Shown here: positions 8,765 through 18,129 of the stretch, piece after piece
How the letters are laid out: each line of letters begins with the position of its first letter
How positions within the stretch are numbered: position 1 is the stretch's first letter
Source: Longilinea sp964536805
Lineage (GTDB): Bacteria > Chloroflexota > Anaerolineae > Anaerolineales > Anaerolineaceae
Assembly: GCA_964536805.1 (NCBI GenBank)
Contig: CAZHYQ010000003.1
Location: forward strand, 138,017-202,016
Reading direction: 5' to 3'
Length of the DNA stretch: 64,000 nucleotides
Program-made: the position numbers and the translations under genes
The notes under the pieces: generated by a model
Database searches by the model: none
The model's input: only the letters and a program-made list of their open reading frames with translations
What the model was told of the DNA's origin: nothing

Positions 8765-10861
8765 TTGGAAGAATTTCCCTTTACCGCAGCCCAAAAGGCT
8801 GTAATCCATCGTGAATCGCAAGGCGCGTCATTTCTCAAGGGTCCAGCTGGCACGGGAAAAACAACCGCTGCCGTTGCCTGGGTAAACCGGTTGCTTGAAT
8901 CCGGCGTACCAGGCGATCAAATCCTTATCCTTACACCTCAACGTACCCTGGCGTCGCCCTATGTGCAAGCCATGCAACGGCCAGACTTGCCTCCAGGGGG
9001 ACTTCCGACCATCTTGACGTTTAATGGGCTTGCCCAGCGGTTGGTAAACCTGTTCTGGCCGCTTGTCTCGCGCGAAGCAGGTTTTGCACATCCGGAAAAA
9101 CCGCCGGTTTTTCTAACTGCTGAAACCGCCCAGTTCTACATGGCCCAGATTGTTGGTCCAAAGATGGAGGAAGGCTATTTTGGCGGCGTTACCATTGACC
9201 GAAACCGGCTTTACAGCCAGATTCTGGATAACCTGAATAAATCCGCGTTTATTGGCTTTGACCATACCGAGTTGGCCAGACGCCTGAAAGCAGCCTGGGT
9301 TGGAAAGCCCGCCCAAATGCTGGTTTACGATCAGGCCCAGGAGTGTGCCAACCTCTTCCGTCAGAATTGCCTTGAGAAAAACCTGCTGGATTTTTCACTT
9401 CAACTGAAAATCATGACAGACCAGCTCTGGCCGTCCTTTCTGGTCAATCATTATTTGCGCCAGACTTATCGACATCTGGTTTACGACAATGTCGAAGAGG
9501 ACGTCCCAGCAGTCCATGATGTTCTGCGGCAATGGATTCCGTCATTTGAATCAGCCCTTCTCATATTCGATATCGACGGCGGTTACCGCGCTTTTTTGGG
9601 CGCCGATACAGAAAACGGCGCTTCCCTGGAAGATATCTGCCAACAAACTCTGGAGTTTACGGATTCTTTTATCGCCAATGAAAAAATAGAACTCCTTTCC
9701 TCTCATCTGAGCGATGCGATGCTGCGGCGGTCATTTTCACCCAGTTCATCGGTAGAAAAAGTCCATCAGATTCATTTTGAGCGTTTCTATCCTGAGATGA
9801 TCCAATGGATCGGCGCGACAATGGCCTCATTCATTAACGACGAAGGTATCCACCCTGGGCAGATGGTCGTCCTGGCGCCGTTCGTGTCCGACTCGCTTCG
9901 ATTTTCGCTGATGGCAGAACTGGAAAAACGCGGTATTCCTGTACGGTCGAACCGGCCATCGCGTACTTTGCGCGATGAACCTGCCACACGATGCCTGCTT
10001 ACACTCGCCAGGCTGGCACATCCGGAATGGGAATTGCAGGTAACCAGTCAAGAGATTCGCGTTATGTTAATGCAATCTCTAGGCAATATGGACCTGATTC
10101 GCGCCGATTTATGCGCAAAAACGCTCTTTTCACCCCGAAAACCAAAGGATGGATTGGCTTCTTTCGACCGGCTGATTCCGGTGATGCAGGAACGCATTAC
10201 CCACCGAATAGGGGGGAAACTTGAAAGACTGCGCTCCTGGTTGGAGGAGTACCGCCAAGGTGAGCCTTTACCGTTGGACGGTTTCCTAGCCCGCATTTTT
10301 GGCGAATTGTTGTCGCAACCCGACTTTGGTTTTGCAAAAGACCCTGAAGCGGCTTCAGTCACGTCGCGTCTGATTGAGTCAATCCAAAAGTTCCGCCGTG
10401 CGGCCAGCGATGAAGAAAATGGCAAACTTTATTTGCAGATGATTTCCGAAGGCGTCATCGCTGCGCAATCGACCCAAACCTGGGAGGAACTTGCCCGTAC
10501 GGACGCCGTATTGGTTTCTCCAGCGCACACGTTCTTAATGGCCAATCGGGCTGCCCAAATCCAATTCTGGTTGGATGCTGGCAGTTTGAACTGGTGGCAG
10601 CGTCTTATGCAACCCTTAACCCATCCTTACGTTCTAAGTCGTAGGTGGCCAGCCGATCGCAAATGGACTGACGCCGATGAATACAGCGCCAATCAGGAAT
10701 CGCTGGCCCGCCTGGTGCGGGGATTGCTGCGACGCTGCAGCGGTCAGGTAATTGTTTGCAGCGTTACACTCAATGAAAGGGGCGATGAAGAACACGGCCC
10801 ATTGCTGCAGGCGTTTCAATCTTTGCGCCGGCGCCTGAATGCACTGGAGAAGCAACCATGA
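8765..10861 (+). CDS. UvrD/AddB-like P-loop protein, degenerate helicase subunit
   Basis: First gene of an AddAB-like cassette, 698 residues. It has a clear superfamily-1 Walker A near residues 26-34 (GPAGTGKTT) preceded by a Q-motif-like FTAAQKAVI. At the expected motif II the sequence is VYDNVEEDVP near residue 238, where active UvrD enzymes have DE-x-QD. The C-terminus lacks the ALTRAK-type motif VI. It therefore probably binds nucleotide but is a poor or inactive motor, acting as a structural or recognition partner of the next helicase, comparable to AddB. The start is TTG with AGGAG 7 nt upstream. Its stop overlaps the next start (ATGA). I know no exact family name for it. Confidence 0.72.
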   Translation: MEEFPFTAAQKAVIHRESQGASFLKGPAGTGKTTAAVAWVNRLLESGVPGDQILILTPQRTLASPYVQAMQRPDLPPGGLPTILTFNGLAQRLVNLFWPLVSREAGFAHPEKPPVFLTAETAQFYMAQIVGPKMEEGYFGGVTIDRNRLYSQILDNLNKSAFIGFDHTELARRLKAAWVGKPAQMLVYDQAQECANLFRQNCLEKNLLDFSLQLKIMTDQLWPSFLVNHYLRQTYRHLVYDNVEEDVPAVHDVLRQWIPSFESALLIFDIDGGYRAFLGADTENGASLEDICQQTLEFTDSFIANEKIELLSSHLSDAMLRRSFSPSSSVEKVHQIHFERFYPEMIQWIGATMASFINDEGIHPGQMVVLAPFVSDSLRFSLMAELEKRGIPVRSNRPSRTLRDEPATRCLLTLARLAHPEWELQVTSQEIRVMLMQSLGNMDLIRADLCAKTLFSPRKPKDGLASFDRLIPVMQERITHRIGGKLERLRSWLEEYRQGEPLPLDGFLARIFGELLSQPDFGFAKDPEAASVTSRLIESIQKFRRAASDEENGKLYLQMISEGVIAAQSTQTWEELARTDAVLVSPAHTFLMANRAAQIQFWLDAGSLNWWQRLMQPLTHPYVLSRRWPADRKWTDADEYSANQESLARLVRGLLRRCSGQVIVCSVTLNERGDEEHGPLLQAFQSLRRRLNALEKQP

Positions 10862-13089
10862 CCAGTTTGCGTCCAGCCCAGGCGGAAATTGTCAACTATC
10901 AGAACGGGAAAATGGGGGTTTCTGCCGTTCCTGGCAGCGGAAAAACCTTTACCCTATCCTGGCTTGCAGCCCGCTTGATTGAACAGGCCGATTTGTTTGA
11001 TGACCAGGAAATCCTGATTGTCACTTTGGTCAATTCTGCGGTGGATAATTTTTCCAGCCGCATTTCCGGCTTCCTTCGGGAAAAAAACCTGATACCTAAC
11101 CTGGGTTACCGTGTCCGCACGCTGCACGGATTGGCTCACGATATCGTGCGCGAACGGCCTGACCTGGTCGGACTTTCGGACCGCTTTACCATCGTCGATG
11201 AGCGCGAGTCACTGGAAATAATGGATGTCGCCGTAACCAGTTGGCTGCGCAGTCACCCGGAATTCATCACCGAGTGGACTTCCGCGGATGTCGATTTGGC
11301 GGAAAACCGCAGTTTGCAAAAACAATGGCCCGATTTGATTAACAGCCTGGCGCGCAGTTTCATCCGGCAGGCCAAAGATTTGCAAATTCTCCCGGACGAA
11401 TTGGCACGAAGGATTAAAGAACTCCGGCAGCCGCATCCCTTGCTTTTATTAGGAACGGATATCTACACCGATTATCAACGGTCGCTCAATTACCGCAGTG
11501 CGGTTGATTTTTCCGATTTGATCCGCCTGGCACTTCAGGCTATCCAGGCCGATGGCGATTATGGAAAGCGCTTGCACTACCGCTGGCCTTTCATTCTCGA
11601 GGATGAGGCACAAGACAGCAGCAGCCTACAGGAAGAGATTTTGCGGCTCTTGGTTGGGCCAGAAGGCAATTGGGTGCGGGTGGGCGACCCGAATCAGGCG
11701 ATTTTTGAAACCTTTACCACTGCCAGCCCCAGGTTCTTGCGCAATTTCCTGCAGGAGCCTGGCGTGATAGCCCGCAGTTTGCCGAACTCTGGACGGTCCA
11801 CCCGGACGATTATCAATCTCGCTAACTCTCTCATACAATGGACCAACCATGCCCATCCCGTAACCGAATTGCGTGACGCACTTACAAAACCCCTCATTCA
11901 GCCCACGCCGCCTGGCGATCCACAAGCTAATCCGCCGGATGATCCTGCGGGGATATTCATTATGCCGCAAGGCTATGAGGCTGAAAAAGAGATTGAGGCA
12001 GTGGTTAAGTCACTCAAACGCTGGCTGCCTGAGCATGCGGATCGGACAGTTGCCGTGCTCACCTCACGCAACGAACGCGGCGCAAGAATTGTCGAGGAAC
12101 TCAAGCGGAATAATCTGCCGTATGTTGAACTGCTTCAAAGCAGCCAATCGACCCGCTACACGGCAGATATTCTAGCGGCGTGCCTGCGAAGCCTCGCCGA
12201 TCCCGGGTCAAATTCAAAGTTGCAGGATGTGATAAAACGCCTAGGCCGGATTGCGGCCGGGGATGATAAATCGACAGCGGATTTTTACCGAGGTGCAGTT
12301 GCGGTTTTGGAACGCTGCCAGCGTCTTGAAGAATATCTGGCGCCGTTTCCAGATGCTGACTGGCTGGCCGGTTTGCCCGATGACATGCTTTCTGAAGGGG
12401 TACGGCAGATTCTTTTAGCCAGCCGGGAGCAAATCGTCCGATGGCAAAAAGCTTCACTGCTGCCTGTAGACCAACTGTTATTGACCATCAGCCAGGAATT
12501 ATTTACCAATCCATCCGACCTGGCGCTGGCACATAAACTGGCACTATTGCTTGAACGCGCAGCCGGCAATCATCCCGAATGGCAATTGACCGAGTTTGCT
12601 GAAGAATTATCCACCGTGGCACGCAACGAACGCCGCCTGCCCGGTTTCAGCGAGGAGGATACCGGGTTTGATCCGGAACGGTACAAAGGCAGCGTGGTGG
12701 TCGCAACCCTTCACAAAGCCAAAGGCTTGGAATGGGATCGCGTTTATCTGCTTTCGGCCAATAATTATGACTTTCCCTCCATGCAACCCTATGACAGCTA
12801 CATCTCCGAGAAGTGGTTTGTAAGGGATCATCTTAACCTGGAAGCTGAAGCGTTGTCGCGGCTCAAGGCGCTGGCAGAGAACGACCTGGAAGGCGTGTAC
12901 CTTGAAGATGGCCCAGCCACCCAGGCGGCACGCCTTGATTATTCGGCGGAACGCTTGCGTGTTTTGTATGTCGGCATCACGCGGGCGAAACGCGAATTGG
13001 TGGTGACCTGGAATACCGGCCGGCGCGGCGAATCACAGCAGGCCTTGCCAATTCTCGCCTTGCAATCCGGCTGGAAAGGAAATGAGTGA
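10858..13089 (+). CDS. UvrD/AddA-like superfamily 1 DNA helicase
   Basis: ATP-dependent 3'-5' type DNA helicase, 743 residues, with a complete motif set: Walker A AVPGSGKT (about 23-30), motif II LEDEAQDSS, motif III VGDPNQAIF, motif V TLHKAKGLEWDRVYLL and motif VI RVLYVGITRAKRE. There is no C-terminal nuclease domain, in contrast to AddA or RecB. The nuclease is instead encoded by the next gene, overlapping by one base (TGATG). Overlapping junctions on both sides indicate that all three proteins are made together, probably as one complex for double-strand-break end resection. Classification as UvrD/PcrA-like is certain; the AddA analogy is inference from context. Confidence 0.88.
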   Translation: MTSLRPAQAEIVNYQNGKMGVSAVPGSGKTFTLSWLAARLIEQADLFDDQEILIVTLVNSAVDNFSSRISGFLREKNLIPNLGYRVRTLHGLAHDIVRERPDLVGLSDRFTIVDERESLEIMDVAVTSWLRSHPEFITEWTSADVDLAENRSLQKQWPDLINSLARSFIRQAKDLQILPDELARRIKELRQPHPLLLLGTDIYTDYQRSLNYRSAVDFSDLIRLALQAIQADGDYGKRLHYRWPFILEDEAQDSSSLQEEILRLLVGPEGNWVRVGDPNQAIFETFTTASPRFLRNFLQEPGVIARSLPNSGRSTRTIINLANSLIQWTNHAHPVTELRDALTKPLIQPTPPGDPQANPPDDPAGIFIMPQGYEAEKEIEAVVKSLKRWLPEHADRTVAVLTSRNERGARIVEELKRNNLPYVELLQSSQSTRYTADILAACLRSLADPGSNSKLQDVIKRLGRIAAGDDKSTADFYRGAVAVLERCQRLEEYLAPFPDADWLAGLPDDMLSEGVRQILLASREQIVRWQKASLLPVDQLLLTISQELFTNPSDLALAHKLALLLERAAGNHPEWQLTEFAEELSTVARNERRLPGFSEEDTGFDPERYKGSVVVATLHKAKGLEWDRVYLLSANNYDFPSMQPYDSYISEKWFVRDHLNLEAEALSRLKALAENDLEGVYLEDGPATQAARLDYSAERLRVLYVGITRAKRELVVTWNTGRRGESQQALPILALQSGWKGNE

Positions 13090-13922
13090 TGCCGATATCC
13101 CCGGATTTCACCTTCAGCCAGCATAATCTGCAGGATTATCTGGATTGTCCGCGCCGGTTTCAGTTGCGCTATCTTGAACGGTTGGCCTGGCCGGCGGTGC
13201 TAAGCGAACCGATTTTGGAGCAGGAACGGCGGATTCACCTAGGCGAACGCTTCCATCAGTTGGTCCAGCAGCATCAAATCGGGCTGCCCAACGAGACTTT
13301 GGAAGCCATGGCTGCCACCGACCCTGAATTGCTGACCTGGTGGAATGCTTATCTAAAAGACCTTCCTGTCAATTTACCAGCCGAACGGAAAATTGAGTTT
13401 ACTCTCTCTGCTCCTTTTGCTGGTTTCCGGCTGCTGGCTAAATATGATCTGCTCGCTATTGAACCCGGAAAACGCATCCAGATTGTGGATTGGAAAACCA
13501 ACCGCCGGCGGTTATCCGCAGCCATTTTACGGGAACGTGTCCAAACCCGCCTCTATCCTTTCCTCCTCGTTTTGGCAGGAAAACACATGAATGGCGGCAT
13601 TCCATGGCAACCAGAACAGGTGGAGTTAATCTACTGGTTCACGGCAGAACCGGAAAAACTCCAGCGTTTCACTTATTCTGCTATCCAATTCGCGGAGGAC
13701 GGTAAACTCCTTTCCGCCTGGATTAATGCCATCGCACGCAGCGCCGATCAACCCATGTTAATGACGGCTGATATTGAACATCAGTGTAAATTGTGCAATT
13801 ACCGCTCGTTTTGTGATCGCGGCCAGCGCGCCGGTGAATGGGATGGGGAAGAAGTTCCATTTGATTCTACGACTCCATCCATTGATTTCGATTTTAACCA
13901 GATCGAGGAAATTGAGTTCTAA
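13089..13922 (+). CDS. Cas4/AddB-type PD-(D/E)XK nuclease with Fe-S staple
   Basis: RecB-family nuclease of 277 residues. The active site is visible as LGERFHQL (helix with conserved His), KYDLLAIEPG, IVDWKTN (the D...WK core) and QTRLYPFLL (QxxxY motif). Four cysteines match the iron-staple arrangement of AddB and Cas4: C20 in LDCPRRF, then C233-x2-C236-x5-C242 in CKLCNYRSFC. The pattern implies one [4Fe-4S] cluster holding the nuclease domain together. I chose ATG 13089, with AGGAA 6 nt upstream; GTG 13086 is the alternative. There are no cas genes nearby, so a CRISPR role is unlikely; with the two helicase-like genes upstream it probably degrades the ends opened by them. Confidence 0.88.
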   Translation: MPISPDFTFSQHNLQDYLDCPRRFQLRYLERLAWPAVLSEPILEQERRIHLGERFHQLVQQHQIGLPNETLEAMAATDPELLTWWNAYLKDLPVNLPAERKIEFTLSAPFAGFRLLAKYDLLAIEPGKRIQIVDWKTNRRRLSAAILRERVQTRLYPFLLVLAGKHMNGGIPWQPEQVELIYWFTAEPEKLQRFTYSAIQFAEDGKLLSAWINAIARSADQPMLMTADIEHQCKLCNYRSFCDRGQRAGEWDGEEVPFDSTTPSIDFDFNQIEEIEF

Positions 13923-13927
13923 AAGTT

Positions 13928-16294
13928 ATGGCCGTGAAATACTCATCGGTAGAATGGATCGAGCCATCTCCAATTGAAACGCCGGATTGGGCGTTACAAA
14001 TGGCTGGCGGTCAGCCCTTGATCGCAGAAACGCTGATCCGGCGCGGACTGACCTCACCGGAGCAAGCCCGTGCCTTCCTGGACAGCTCAGCCTATTCACC
14101 AGCCGATCCATTTGAGCTGCCGGATATGGAAAAGGCGGTTCTGCGGCTTGAGCAGGCGCTCGTGAAGCAGGAACGCATTGGTGTTTGGGGAGATTTCGAC
14201 GTTGATGGTCAAACTTCCACAGCCTTGTTGGTATCCGCGCTGCGCCGCTTGAATGCTGACGTGGTGTACCATGTACCTGTCCGGGCGCGCGAATCGCATG
14301 GCATCCAACTTGACAGTCTGCAGACTTTCATGCAGCAGAATATTCACCTCCTGCTGACCTGCGATACGGGCATCACGGCGCACGAATCAGTCGACTATGC
14401 GCAAGCAATGGGAACAGATGTCATCATTACCGACCACCACAGCCTGCCGGATGTTCTTCCGCGGGCATATGCCCTGGTAAATCCGCAACGACTGGCTGGG
14501 GAGAGTCCCCTCGATTCGCTGTGCGGTGTGGGAACTGCCTTTAAAGTGGTGGAGGAGCTTTTCTCGCGCGCCGGATTGGCCAGCGATTTAGCCAAATATA
14601 CCGACCTGGCGGCCTTGGGATCAGTCGCCGATCTGGCTGCCATGCGGGGAGAAACCCGCTTCCTGGTTCAACGCGGCCTCGAGCAAATGCGCAGCGCTCC
14701 CCGTCCAGCCCTGCAGGCCATGTTGACCCTAGCTGGTGTCCAGGGTGCGTACCTGAGCGAATCGCATATCGGTTACCTGCTCGGTCCGCAACTTAACGCA
14801 GTCGGCCGGCTGGATGACGCCAATCCGATCGTTGAATTCCTCATCAGTGACGATCCAACCCTCATCAACGTTACCGCCGCGCGCCTGGAAGCATTGAATG
14901 CACGCAGGAAATTGCTTACCGATCAGGTATTTCAGGCAGCCCAATCCCAAATTGCACAAAATCCAGACTTGCTGCAACAGGCTGCACTGGTCCTCGTCCA
15001 TACCGACTGGCCGGCAGGCGTTATCGGGATTGTAGCCAGCCGATTGGTTGAGTTGTATAACTTGCCAACAGTTTTGTTTTCTGCCCCCGAGGGTCAAGCC
15101 GCGCGCGGTTCTGCCCGTTCCATTGACGGCGTGAACATCACCGCCGCGATTGCCGATTGCCGCGACCTGGTTGCTAACTTCGGCGGACACCCGATGGCTG
15201 CCGGGTTGGGCATCATGACTGAAAACATCTCCGCTTTTCAGCGCATGTTGAACAAAGCGATTCTTACTCAGACTGGCGGCAAATTGCCAGCAAGGCAATT
15301 AATGGTGGATGCCTTCCTTAACCTCGATGACATCAATTTGGGATTGGTTGAGAACCTGGAACGGTTATCGCCGTTTGGACCCAGCAATCCCCCGCTCACC
15401 CTGGCCTGCCGTAACCTGCGTGTGATAAGCGAATCACCAGTTGGGAGAAATGGAGAGCACGTTCAATTAACTGTCGAAGCGCCAGATGGATCTAGCCGCC
15501 GGGTTATTTGGTGGCAAGGCGGCGGGTTGCCCCGCCCCGATGGACGATTTGACCTGGCTTTTACGCTTAGCGCTTCAAACTATCGTGGTCAGCCGCAGGT
15601 ACAAATGGCTTGGATGCATGCCCGTCCGGCGGAAACAGAAAAAGCCAGCGAGATGCAAAAAGCACGACTGGATTTTCAAATTATTGATTTGCGCAGTATT
15701 GAAGACCCTGAAGAAGCTTCCAGCAGGCTATCCGAAAATCCCGGTCGATTGATCTGGACGGAAGGTGATCTGGTCAAAGTTGGCGGCCTCCCTCGCCACC
15801 GCTTGCAGCCGGCTCGAGAATTGACAATCTTCACCAGTCCGCCAGGACCAAAAGAACTAAATGCTGCGATTAACCAGGTAAAACCTGAAATTATTACCTT
15901 ATTTGCCATTTCGCCGTCGAATGATGAACCGGATTCTTTCCTACGCCGGCTGGCCGGTTTAGTTACTTTTGCCTTGAACCGCCGGGGCGGCCAGACAGAT
16001 CTGGCAGCGTTAGCCTCAGCCATGGCACAGCGTGAAACAACCATCCAGGCCGGTCTGGATTGGTTGGCGGCGCATGGCGATATTGGGTATGATGTGGATG
16101 ATAATGGCTATTTAACCATTTCCAAGGGCGGCCAAGCCGATCCAGCCTCAGCGGATACAGCCATGCGTCGAATATCCATCCTGCTGGACGAAACTGCCGC
16201 ATACCGGGCATATTTTCGCCGGGCAGATCCGGCCAGATTATTGGCACATTCCATCACGGAAATAACAAAACAAGGAAAAGCGAGGAAACCATGA
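13928..16294 (+). CDS. recJ: Single-stranded-DNA-specific exonuclease RecJ (enlarged)
   Basis: 5'-3' single-strand exonuclease of the DHH superfamily, used in recombination and mismatch or base-excision repair. Motifs: WGDFDVDGQTSTALL (DHH motif I), LLTCDTGI, VIITDHHSLP (DHH motif), SLCGVGTAFKV and GGHPMAAG (DHHA1). The usual RecJ core plus OB-fold covers roughly residues 1-570. The remaining 220 residues are an extension without a motif I recognise; its last 100 residues look like a small helical or winged-helix module (TDLAALASAMAQRETTI). It lies 5 nt after the Fe-S nuclease gene, so resection helicase, nuclease and RecJ form one operon. The downstream oxidoreductase start overlaps its stop (ATGA). 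Confidence 0.93.
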   Translation: MAVKYSSVEWIEPSPIETPDWALQMAGGQPLIAETLIRRGLTSPEQARAFLDSSAYSPADPFELPDMEKAVLRLEQALVKQERIGVWGDFDVDGQTSTALLVSALRRLNADVVYHVPVRARESHGIQLDSLQTFMQQNIHLLLTCDTGITAHESVDYAQAMGTDVIITDHHSLPDVLPRAYALVNPQRLAGESPLDSLCGVGTAFKVVEELFSRAGLASDLAKYTDLAALGSVADLAAMRGETRFLVQRGLEQMRSAPRPALQAMLTLAGVQGAYLSESHIGYLLGPQLNAVGRLDDANPIVEFLISDDPTLINVTAARLEALNARRKLLTDQVFQAAQSQIAQNPDLLQQAALVLVHTDWPAGVIGIVASRLVELYNLPTVLFSAPEGQAARGSARSIDGVNITAAIADCRDLVANFGGHPMAAGLGIMTENISAFQRMLNKAILTQTGGKLPARQLMVDAFLNLDDINLGLVENLERLSPFGPSNPPLTLACRNLRVISESPVGRNGEHVQLTVEAPDGSSRRVIWWQGGGLPRPDGRFDLAFTLSASNYRGQPQVQMAWMHARPAETEKASEMQKARLDFQIIDLRSIEDPEEASSRLSENPGRLIWTEGDLVKVGGLPRHRLQPARELTIFTSPPGPKELNAAINQVKPEIITLFAISPSNDEPDSFLRRLAGLVTFALNRRGGQTDLAALASAMAQRETTIQAGLDWLAAHGDIGYDVDDNGYLTISKGGQADPASADTAMRRISILLDETAAYRAYFRRADPARLLAHSITEITKQGKARKP

Positions 16295-17268
16295 AAGACA
16301 TACTTCGATGGGGGTTTTTGGGAACCGCGCGCATTAGCCGTGCCTTGATTCCGCCTTTACGGGCTTCGAAACGAAACCAGCTGGCAGCCGTGGCTTCGCG
16401 GTCATTGGATAAAGCCCAGGAATTTTCCCGCGAGTGGAAGGTGCCAATTGCTTATGGGAGTTACGAAGCATTGTTGGCTGACCCCGATATTGACGTCATT
16501 TACATTCCTTTACCCAATCACCTGCACGCAGAATGGGTCATTAAAGCTGCCATGGCAGGAAAACATGTCTTGTGTGAAAAACCCCTGGCACTTTCGACAG
16601 CGGAAGTGGATTCAATCATTCAGGCTGCTCAAACCAACCAGGTCCATATCGCCGAAGCATTCATGTACAGGCACCATCCGCAGACCCTCAAAGTAAAGGA
16701 ACTGATTGCTACAGGCAAAATTGGCGAATTGCGTTACATCCAGGGCTCGTTCTCTTTTGTATTGAATCGGTCCGGCGACTACCGATGGAACCCTACGGAG
16801 GGCGGCGGCAGTCTTTGGGATATCGGATGCTATCCGCTCAGCTACTCGCTACTGGCCGCCGGGGCGGCGCCGGTGGAAGTAAGGGGTTGGCAGAAGAAAT
16901 CCGATTCGAGAGTCGATGTCGATTTTATTGGACAACTTCGTTTCGCCAACGGCTTGTTTGCCCAAATTCACAGTTCCTTCGAATTGCCTTATTTCACATC
17001 CATGGAATTGCGCGGTTCAGAGGGCACCCTTCTGATCCCGGCGCCTTTTAAAATAGCGGATCGGCCTCAAATCATTTTGCAAAGAGAGAAAGACCAGACC
17101 ATCCGGGTGAAAGGCAGCGAGCTATACCGCGGCGAGGTTGAGAATATGTCTGATGTAATTCTGGATCATCTTGAGCCGCGGTTGCCGCTTGAAGAGAGCC
17201 GGCATATAATCCGCTGCCTCGAAGCACTCTACCAATCGGCTGAAACCGGTAAATCTGTGAATGTATAA
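16291..17268 (+). CDS. Gfo/Idh/MocA family NAD(P)-dependent oxidoreductase
   Basis: Predicted sugar or polyol dehydrogenase, 325 residues. The N-terminal Rossmann fold starts GFLGTARISRALIPP, and HVLCEKPLA carries the EKP motif with the catalytic lysine. The C-terminal alpha/beta domain has GGGSLWDIGCYPL, where the conserved D-x-G-C-Y segment resembles glucose-fructose oxidoreductase and trans-1,2-dihydrobenzene-1,2-diol dehydrogenase relatives. There is no signal peptide, so it is cytoplasmic. Although its start overlaps the recJ stop, a functional link to DNA repair is not evident; it probably simply shares the transcript, which ends at the hairpin 2 nt downstream. Substrate cannot be inferred. 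Confidence 0.9.
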   Translation: MKDILRWGFLGTARISRALIPPLRASKRNQLAAVASRSLDKAQEFSREWKVPIAYGSYEALLADPDIDVIYIPLPNHLHAEWVIKAAMAGKHVLCEKPLALSTAEVDSIIQAAQTNQVHIAEAFMYRHHPQTLKVKELIATGKIGELRYIQGSFSFVLNRSGDYRWNPTEGGGSLWDIGCYPLSYSLLAAGAAPVEVRGWQKKSDSRVDVDFIGQLRFANGLFAQIHSSFELPYFTSMELRGSEGTLLIPAPFKIADRPQIILQREKDQTIRVKGSELYRGEVENMSDVILDHLEPRLPLEESRHIIRCLEALYQSAETGKSVNV

Positions 17269-17270
17269 AG

Positions 17271-17308
17271 AAGCTGCCAGAACCGCTGTTTACGGCTTCT
17301 GGCAGCTT
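17271..17308 (+). terminator. Intrinsic terminator of the repair operon
   Basis: Perfect 12-bp inverted repeat AAGCTGCCAGAA / TTCTGGCAGCTT with a 14-nt loop, starting 2 nt after the oxidoreductase stop and followed by a short T/G stretch. Confidence 0.7.
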
Positions 17309-17331
17309 TGTAAAGACTTTTCGTTACTCGA

Positions 17332-18027
17332 TCAATTGCCGGATGATTGTTTTGGAATTTTTGGCAATAGCCAATCCAGGAATGCTCCCTGGCTGCGCGT
17401 TTGCAACAGCACCCGTCCGGGGCCGTTCAAATCCACCACCAGCCCCTCGCCGCCGAAGAGGGTCGATTTCATTCCTCCAATGGCGCGGACGCGGAAACCC
17501 ATTTTCTCAGTGAAGGCGACCAGGTGGCCAGTATCGACGGTATAAGTTTGACCTATGGCCAATTCCATTTCGTGAATTGCGCCGAAACTGGAAAGTGCCA
17601 ATGAGCCAGTACCGGTACAGCGCAGCATAATCAAACCCTCGCCGCCGAAGAAGGTCTTCGCGCCTGACCATTTGGTGTCGGTTTCGACCCCATCGCTGGA
17701 AGCAAGATAAGAGCCGGATTGAACAAGCAGCGATTCGCCAGTTAACTCCAGGGTAAAAACATCTCCCGGAAGAGAAGGCGCCAGCAGTATCTCGCCGCCG
17801 GCCGTACCAGCATGAAAAGTATTGACAAAGAACGATTCCCCTCCTAATACCGAACGGGCCAGTGATTTCAACAGTCCGCCCTGCATTTTCGTTTCGATGG
17901 TCACGCCAGCGCTCATTCCCACCATGGCGCCAGATTCGGCACGCACAGTTTCATTTGCAGCCAGGGTGACCCTGGCAATTGAATAAGATGGCCGGTAAAG
18001 AACTTCTGTTTGCATTTTTTCCTCCAT
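17332..18027 (-). CDS. AIM24 / TIGR00266 family protein
   Basis: A 231-residue all-beta protein of the AIM24 (TIGR00266) family, whose bacterial role is not established. Characteristic features are the repeated Gly-rich strands: VRAESGAMVGMSAGV near the start, a GGLLKSLARSVLGGESFFVNTF segment, and FGGEGLIMLRCTGTG and LFGGEGLVVDLNGPG repeats towards the end. No signal peptide or membrane helix. The start is ATG near 18027 with a GGAGG site upstream on the minus strand. It is transcribed towards the repair operon terminator and stands alone. Confidence 0.85.
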   Translation of the reverse strand: MEEKMQTEVLYRPSYSIARVTLAANETVRAESGAMVGMSAGVTIETKMQGGLLKSLARSVLGGESFFVNTFHAGTAGGEILLAPSLPGDVFTLELTGESLLVQSGSYLASSDGVETDTKWSGAKTFFGGEGLIMLRCTGTGSLALSSFGAIHEMELAIGQTYTVDTGHLVAFTEKMGFRVRAIGGMKSTLFGGEGLVVDLNGPGRVLLQTRSQGAFLDWLLPKIPKQSSGN

Positions 18028-18095
18028 TTGGCAATTTCAATGGATTGATTATCCCAAAAGGCAAGCGATTGTTCAAGCGCAATATCCAGTTTCCC

Positions 18096-18123
18096 TTGAC
18101 ATATCCACCCACTCGAATAATAA
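18096..18123 (+). promoter_or_regulatory. Promoter of the structured leader and 88-residue gene
   Basis: Perfect TTGACA (18096-18101), a 16-nt spacer and TAATAA (18118-18123). Transcription would start about 18130, exactly at the 5' edge of the structured leader described next. Confidence 0.55.
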
Positions 18124-18129
18124 TCAATG

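Noticed and set aside
14729..15298. 189-codon antisense frame in recJ
   Set aside because: Complete overlap with the DHH/DHHA1 region of recJ; no start signal.
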